Part shown: positions 60,046 through 64,000 of the stretch, one piece after another
How the letters are laid out: every line of letters starts with the position of its first letter
Numbering within the stretch: the stretch's first letter is position 1
Assembly: GCF_900215205.1 (NCBI RefSeq)
Contig: NZ_OBDY01000016.1
Location: forward strand, 1-64,000
Direction of reading: 5' to 3'
Origin: Paractinoplanes atraurantiacus
Lineage (GTDB): Bacteria; Actinomycetota; Actinomycetes; Mycobacteriales; Micromonosporaceae
DNA: 64,000 nt
Made by a program: the position numbers and the translations under genes
Notes under the pieces: generated by a model
What the model was told of the DNA's origin: nothing
Seen by the model: the letters and a program-made list of their open reading frames with translations, nothing else
Databases searched by the model: none

Positions 60046-62895
60046 CTATGTTTCGATGAGAGCCTCAAGCCGGGAGACGAGCTCGACATTCTGCGGGCCG
60101 TCGGCGGCTCCGGATTCCGTCAAGGTTCGGAGGGCGCTGGAGGCATCTGCCGAGGAGAAGGTCGCGGCGTCCATCAGGTCACGGATGATGGAGCGCACGC
60201 GGAACGCGGAAAGCCGGTGCGCGTTGGCGCGCAGAGAGTCGAGCATCAGGTGAGCGATGTGCCCGCTCGCGGCCGGCGTGTCGATAGCGGCGAAGAGCGC
60301 GTCGGCGTAGGCGGCGTCGAGCTCCTGCGGCGACTCGGCCAGCCACATACGGACGAGGGTGTTCGCCACCGAGGTGTGGAACCACTCGTCCGGCGCGGAG
60401 AACTGGGTCAGCGCCGCAGGCATCCGCCGGATCATCGGCTCCAGGGCGTGCAGCAGCAGGTCGTCGCTCAAACGGTTGGTCAACCGCATCGACCGCACCG
60501 CGGGCGGCAACTCGACGGCGGCGGTGAAGGGCAGGTCGCTCCGCTGGGATTCCATGCCGTTCATCCAGTAGACGTTCAACCCGTCCGGGAGGTCTCTCGT
60601 CCAGTCCAGCGCCAGCTCGAGCACGATGTCACGGCGCCCGTCGCGCCAATCCCGGGTGACCTTGAGGACCTCCATGGCGTCCATCCACATGCCGCCCGGC
60701 ACGGCCGCCTGCCACTGCAACGCCGAGTTGCGCAACCAGGCCGCCGGATCCTTCGCGCGGCTGAACAGGCCGGACGCGCGCAGCTCGCCACCACAGGCCA
60801 AGGTCAAAATCATGAGGTTGTACGAGTATGTGGCCATCCAATGGTCGGCGCGCTTGCCGATCGGCTGGTAGCGGCTCGGCACATAGTGCGGCTGGGTCAC
60901 CGCCTCGGCCGTGCGGCCCGCGAGCCAGACGCGCAGCCGGTCACGGTCGGCACCGTCGAGCAGCCCGGCGAGGAACGGCAGGACGGTGGCCCGCGCGGTC
61001 AGCGGCGTGAAACCGAGCAGCGACCGCAGCAGGTCGTCGTCGTTCGCCGCGCCCAGGCGCAGCGGGAGCGTGCCGGCCGCCTCCCGCGCCTCGGTGTCGC
61101 GCACGGCCTGCACGACCAGCCGGGCGACCAGGTATTCGCCGAAGGTCGCGTGCAGGAACTCGTACGTCGCAAGCGTTTGACCGTCTTGGAAGGCCTGCGC
61201 CCGCTGAATGAAGAAGAACCGCCCGACCACCTCCTGCCCGGCGGTGAGAGGGCTGCGGAACGCCTCGGTGCGGCCGGGCCGCGAAGGCGTGATGCCGAGG
61301 CCGGCGAGGTCGTCGTCGAGCTCGCGCTCGGTGACCCACAGCCGCAGGCGATGGAACATGGCGAAGGCGACCACGGAGAGCCGGAGCAGTTCCTGCTGCA
61401 CGAGCCCGGCGACGACGGCGTCGGGCTGCCCGGCGTGGACCCGGCGCACCTCACGCTCGGCGAAACTCGTCAGAAGCCGCTCGTAGAGCTGCCCGTCGTC
61501 GAGGGTGGCGGCGCCGTCCTGGAGCGCGCTGTCGGTGGCGTCGTAGAGGGCGAGCATGAGCAGCAGAAGAGGTTGCTCGGCCAGCGCCCGGAACCGCAGG
61601 ACGACATCGGCGGTCAGCGGCTTGAGCCGCGCGTTGGTGCGGTTCCAGACGGCCAGCCAGCGCCCGATCTGCGCGTCGTCGAAGGGTTCGAGCCGCACGG
61701 CGAGCGCCCCGGACGGCAGGCGGGCCCGGTCGGCGACGGCGACCCGGGTGGTGACCAGCACCGCGACCGGGCGGCCGAGCCGCGCTTCGCGCTCCTGGAA
61801 CTTGGCAACCTGCTGCAGGTAGTCGGACTGGTGCAGCCCGGTGGCCTGAAGCAGCTCGTCGAAGCCGTCGAGCAGAATCACCGGCAGGGCCGCGTCCCGC
61901 GACAGCTCGGCCCAGGAGACGGTCTCGCCGACCTCCCGGCGCAGGGCCAGCTCGATCTGGTCCTGCACGCCGGCTTCGGCCGGCACTTCCCGCAGCGGCA
62001 CGCGACAGGCGAAGAAGTCCCCCGCCGGCAGCCGCCCGGCGAGAATCCGCGTCAGCGACGACTTCCCGGCCCCCGGCTGACCGAGCAGCAGCATCGGCGC
62101 CTCAGCGGCCTGCGTGGTGGTCAGATAGGCGGCCAGGAAGTCGGCTAAGTCGGTGCGCACCTCGGCCCCGCTCCACCACTTCTCATCGGCGGGCCGGGCC
62201 CCCGGCCCGGCCGACCTGACCCGGAAACGCGGATCGAGATAGGCCGCCCCGAGCGCCGGCAGAAGCACCTCCCCCGCATCCCCACCGAGCACCGGCCGTT
62301 CGAGGTCGGCCCGATAGGCCGTCGCCAGCGCGTCCCGATGCCGCCCCGGATCCCGCCCCGAACCAGCGAGGAGCAGCAGTTCTTCCAGCCGCTTCAGCCC
62401 GCGGGCGGTGGCCGGCGCGCCGTCCGAGTCACCCCAGAGCCCAAACTCGGGAACCTCCACGGCGAGCCGCCGCCGGACCGCATCACATCGGGCGACGACA
62501 CGCTGGTCGAGCCCGGACACCTGACAACCCAGATGCGAGGCCGAGGCAAAGACCCAGTTCTTCAGTTCGCTGTCGTACGGCAGATCAGGCCCCGGCAACG
62601 GAACAGGAACCGGAACGAGCCGCTCGATCAGCGTGCCCTCGCCCTCCACCAGATGGGGCGGCCCATCCAGCTCTTCGAAGAGCGCGGCCACCACCAGCAC
62701 GACATGAGCAGCTTGAAGCCGAGCACTGCGTTCGTGCCGCCCGAAACCACGCACAGACTCAGCGATCCCACCAGCCACCCACCCACCGTGCCGAACCACA
62801 CCGACCCGAACGTCTCGCGGGCCGGCGCCCTCCCCGAACGGCTCCGGCCCACCCAAAATCGCCACAGCACCGGCATAGGTAAGTCGAGAGGGCAT
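60046..62895 (-). CDS. NACHT-domain NTPase
   Basis: This 949-residue protein starts MPSRLTYAGAVAILGG, a start seen in actinobacterial NACHT proteins. The N-terminal 240 residues are helical. The NACHT core has Walker A GQPGAGKSS (272-280) and Walker B VILLDGFDELL (339-349), with the extra acidic residues of NACHT, then TTRVAVAD and RLEPFDDAQIGRWLAVWN. The region after about 560 is helical with no clear repeat family, including EFLHATFGEYLVARLVV. Such STAND-class NTPases act as switches in anti-phage defence and cell-suicide. A PIN toxin-antitoxin pair lies 90 bp upstream. Confidence 0.9.
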   Translation of the reverse strand: MPSRLTYAGAVAILGGPEPFGEGAGPRDVRVGVVRHGGWVAGGIAESVRGFGRHERSARLQAAHVVLVVAALFEELDGPPHLVEGEGTLIERLVPVPVPLPGPDLPYDSELKNWVFASASHLGCQVSGLDQRVVARCDAVRRRLAVEVPEFGLWGDSDGAPATARGLKRLEELLLLAGSGRDPGRHRDALATAYRADLERPVLGGDAGEVLLPALGAAYLDPRFRVRSAGPGARPADEKWWSGAEVRTDLADFLAAYLTTTQAAEAPMLLLGQPGAGKSSLTRILAGRLPAGDFFACRVPLREVPAEAGVQDQIELALRREVGETVSWAELSRDAALPVILLDGFDELLQATGLHQSDYLQQVAKFQEREARLGRPVAVLVTTRVAVADRARLPSGALAVRLEPFDDAQIGRWLAVWNRTNARLKPLTADVVLRFRALAEQPLLLLMLALYDATDSALQDGAATLDDGQLYERLLTSFAEREVRRVHAGQPDAVVAGLVQQELLRLSVVAFAMFHRLRLWVTERELDDDLAGLGITPSRPGRTEAFRSPLTAGQEVVGRFFFIQRAQAFQDGQTLATYEFLHATFGEYLVARLVVQAVRDTEAREAAGTLPLRLGAANDDDLLRSLLGFTPLTARATVLPFLAGLLDGADRDRLRVWLAGRTAEAVTQPHYVPSRYQPIGKRADHWMATYSYNLMILTLACGGELRASGLFSRAKDPAAWLRNSALQWQAAVPGGMWMDAMEVLKVTRDWRDGRRDIVLELALDWTRDLPDGLNVYWMNGMESQRSDLPFTAAVELPPAVRSMRLTNRLSDDLLLHALEPMIRRMPAALTQFSAPDEWFHTSVANTLVRMWLAESPQELDAAYADALFAAIDTPAASGHIAHLMLDSLRANAHRLSAFRVRSIIRDLMDAATFSSADASSALRTLTESGAADGPQNVELVSRLEALIET

Positions 62896-62984
62896 CGCTC
62901 CATGATGGCGTAACCGCCCTGTACCTGCGCCGCGACGTCGCCCACCCCTGATCGACAGTCGCGGCGCAGGCTCTCCAGGGCGCG

Positions 62985-63398
62985 CTAGAGCAGATGGAGG
63001 GCGACGTCGTAGGCGCCGTACGCCTCGGGAATCCGGGTCACCACCACGGCGTCCATCTCCCGTGCTTCGTGGACCACCTGGCCCACCATGATCGGCCCGA
63101 TGAGTGCCGGCTGCATCGGATAATGCTCCAGCCGGGCCGAGGCGATGCTGCCCGCTTCGAGGGCACCGAACCAGCTCAAGGTCTGCTCGGTGAGCCCGGA
63201 AATACCGAAGAAGTACTGCCACATCTTGTCGGAATACCGGAGCGCGGCTTGCGCCTCGGCCACCGCGAGGGCGGGCATGGTCAGTGCTTCCTCACCGACT
63301 TGGGCTTTCTCCAACAGCTTCATCAGCTTCGGGTGCCCCGCGAACATCTCGACGACCGCGGAGGCGTCGAGTATGCGCGGCGCCCGAGTGGCGTTCAT
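62985..63398 (-). CDS. PIN-domain toxin (VapC-like)
   Basis: This 137-residue protein has the PIN acidic residues: Asp in RILDASAVVEMFAG near residue 10, Glu in LAVAEAQAAL, and Asp in AREMDAVVVTRIPEAYGAYDV. It would be a Mg-dependent ribonuclease. ATG 63398 overlaps the stop of the upstream antitoxin by 4 bp. Length and layout match a group of actinobacterial PIN proteins with a C-terminal VVVTR-x-P-x-x-Y motif. Confidence 0.82.
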   Translation of the reverse strand: MNATRAPRILDASAVVEMFAGHPKLMKLLEKAQVGEEALTMPALAVAEAQAALRYSDKMWQYFFGISGLTEQTLSWFGALEAGSIASARLEHYPMQPALIGPIMVGQVVHEAREMDAVVVTRIPEAYGAYDVALHLL

Positions 63399-63592
63399 GC
63401 GGCGTTCTTTGCGTTGCGGCGGGCGATGATTTCGGCGAGTCGCGCATCCGCCGCGTCTTGCTCGGCCTCGAAAGCGTCCCACTCCTCTCGTGTCCAGGGG
63501 CCGGGCTCGGGCAGGCCGACTGCCGCGGCGAAGTCTTTGACGGCTTGGGACGGGTAAATGAATTCAGGGGTGTCATTGACCATGCCGGGCAT
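63395..63592 (-). CDS. small antitoxin partner of the PIN toxin
   Basis: This 65-residue acidic, mostly helical protein (VNDTPEFIYPSQAVKDFAAAVGLPEPGPWTREEWDAFEAEQDAADARLAEIIARRNAKN) is placed and sized as a VapB-like antitoxin. ATG 63592 and ATG 63583 are both possible. A TACTAT -10 (63591-63596) would start transcription right at 63583, so a leaderless mRNA is possible. Family assignment rests on the neighbour. Confidence 0.75.
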   Translation of the reverse strand: MPGMVNDTPEFIYPSQAVKDFAAAVGLPEPGPWTREEWDAFEAEQDAADARLAEIIARRNAKNAA

Positions 63593-63598
63593 AGTAAC

Positions 63599-63613
63599 GG
63601 GACTAGTAGTCCC
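63599..63613. promoter_or_regulatory. palindromic operator of the toxin-antitoxin pair
   Basis: GGGACTA-G-TAGTCCC is a perfect inverted repeat with 7-bp arms, placed in the spacer region of the antitoxin promoter. Toxin-antitoxin operons are usually self-repressed through such sites. Confidence 0.75.
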
Positions 63614-63641
63614 TTGACATCCACCCGTACGAGTGAATCGC

Positions 63642-64000
63642 TCAGGCCGGGCTCATCAAGCTCCACAGCACCTGGGAGCTTTGCACGGCCAACGCGACAC
63701 GCTCGCCGCCGATTGGGGAGCCGAAGCGGTGGACCGCGTCGCAGGACCGGTTGCCGGCCCAGCCGTACGTGACCGGCAGCGCACCGAGCCGCCGCCGGAG
63801 GTCATCGAGAGCGCCCACTTCCAGCGGCTGATCGAAGTCGGCCTCCGACGTGTCGTCACTCCAGAGATCCGCGTCCCAGGCGCAGGCGAAGGTGTAGTCG
63901 GAGAATCGGTCGGCATAACGCTCCCGCGACGCGCACGCGTAGTCCTCGGGGTCGACGAGGAACACCGGCGGGTCGTCGTCGGCCGCCGCCACTTCCACGA
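63642..64000 (-). CDS. hypothetical protein, C-terminal part, cut by window end
   Basis: The frame is open to the right edge and ends SQVLWSLMSPA at 63642. It is acidic and aromatic-rich (DDDPPVFLVDPEDYACASRERYADRFSDYTFACAWDADLW). It resembles the C-terminal half of actinobacterial proteins of a SMI1/KNR4-like or immunity type, but no motif proves that. The start lies outside the window. Confidence 0.6.
   Translation of the reverse strand, partial: VEVAAADDDPPVFLVDPEDYACASRERYADRFSDYTFACAWDADLWSDDTSEADFDQPLEVGALDDLRRRLGALPVTYGWAGNRSCDAVHRFGSPIGGERVALAVQSSQVLWSLMSPA

Noticed and set aside
1-64000. CRISPR array, tRNA or rRNA genes, secondary-metabolite gene cluster
   Set aside because: No regularly spaced repeats, no tRNA T-loop plus acceptor pattern, and no PKS, NRPS or similar core enzyme was seen; the lone ABM and MmyB genes do not make a cluster.

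Overview
The window is high-GC DNA with actinomycete gene style: many GTG starts, 1- and 4-base gene overlaps, and Sec, Tat and lipoprotein signals. Gene content suggests a soil actinobacterium, and my best guess is the Micromonosporaceae (Actinoplanes-like). That is inference from gene types; no rRNA or tRNA was seen. The two ends are open: the left edge cuts a transposase and the right edge cuts an unknown gene.

Layout. 1-2.1 kb: transposase remnant, a frame-broken hypothetical gene, an epimerase and a broken phosphoesterase. 2.1-6.2 kb: an arginase-fold protein, an antibiotic-biosynthesis-type monooxygenase, an IclR regulator, and a coupled amidohydrolase/zinc alcohol dehydrogenase pair. 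6.3-13.2 kb: MMPL transporter, smpB, a luciferase-like oxidoreductase, a membrane protein with an internal 36-bp tandem repeat facing a MarR regulator across a perfect palindrome, and an alanyl-tRNA editing protein. 13.3-30 kb: an orphan sugar-binding lipoprotein, a GntR-ATPase-permease operon, gabD, a peptide transporter, a broken HAD hydrolase, an MmyB-type regulator, and mixed redox, methyltransferase, hydrolase and YciO-type genes.

30.1-42.8 kb is a plant-biomass locus. A xylan operon (SGNH esterase, GH115 alpha-glucuronidase, second SGNH esterase) has its own promoter and a GAAA-G-TTTC palindrome. A cellulose/xyloglucan operon (GH74-CBM2, GH48 with CBM2, AA10 LPMO-CBM2) starts behind a perfect CebR-type 14-bp operator. 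43-48.1 kb: a UDP-glucose dehydrogenase and a sugar ABC importer without its own ATPase, consistent with a shared MsiK-type ATPase elsewhere.

48.2-54.5 kb and 60-63.6 kb look like biological-conflict regions. The first holds a 969-residue protein combining a WD40 propeller, a Ras-like GTPase, a zinc ribbon and a TIR domain. It converges on a shortened formylglycine-generating-enzyme-like gene and is followed by a secreted metzincin and a cut-down TPR/NB-ARC-type remnant. The second holds a NACHT NTPase beside a PIN toxin/antitoxin pair with a perfect palindromic operator. Between them lie an LPG-synthase-like membrane protein, a GH16-CBM5/12 glucanase and an RpiR-SIS operon.

At least three genes are frame-broken, and a structured repeat of about 105 bp occurs twice, each time just downstream of a monooxygenase-type gene.
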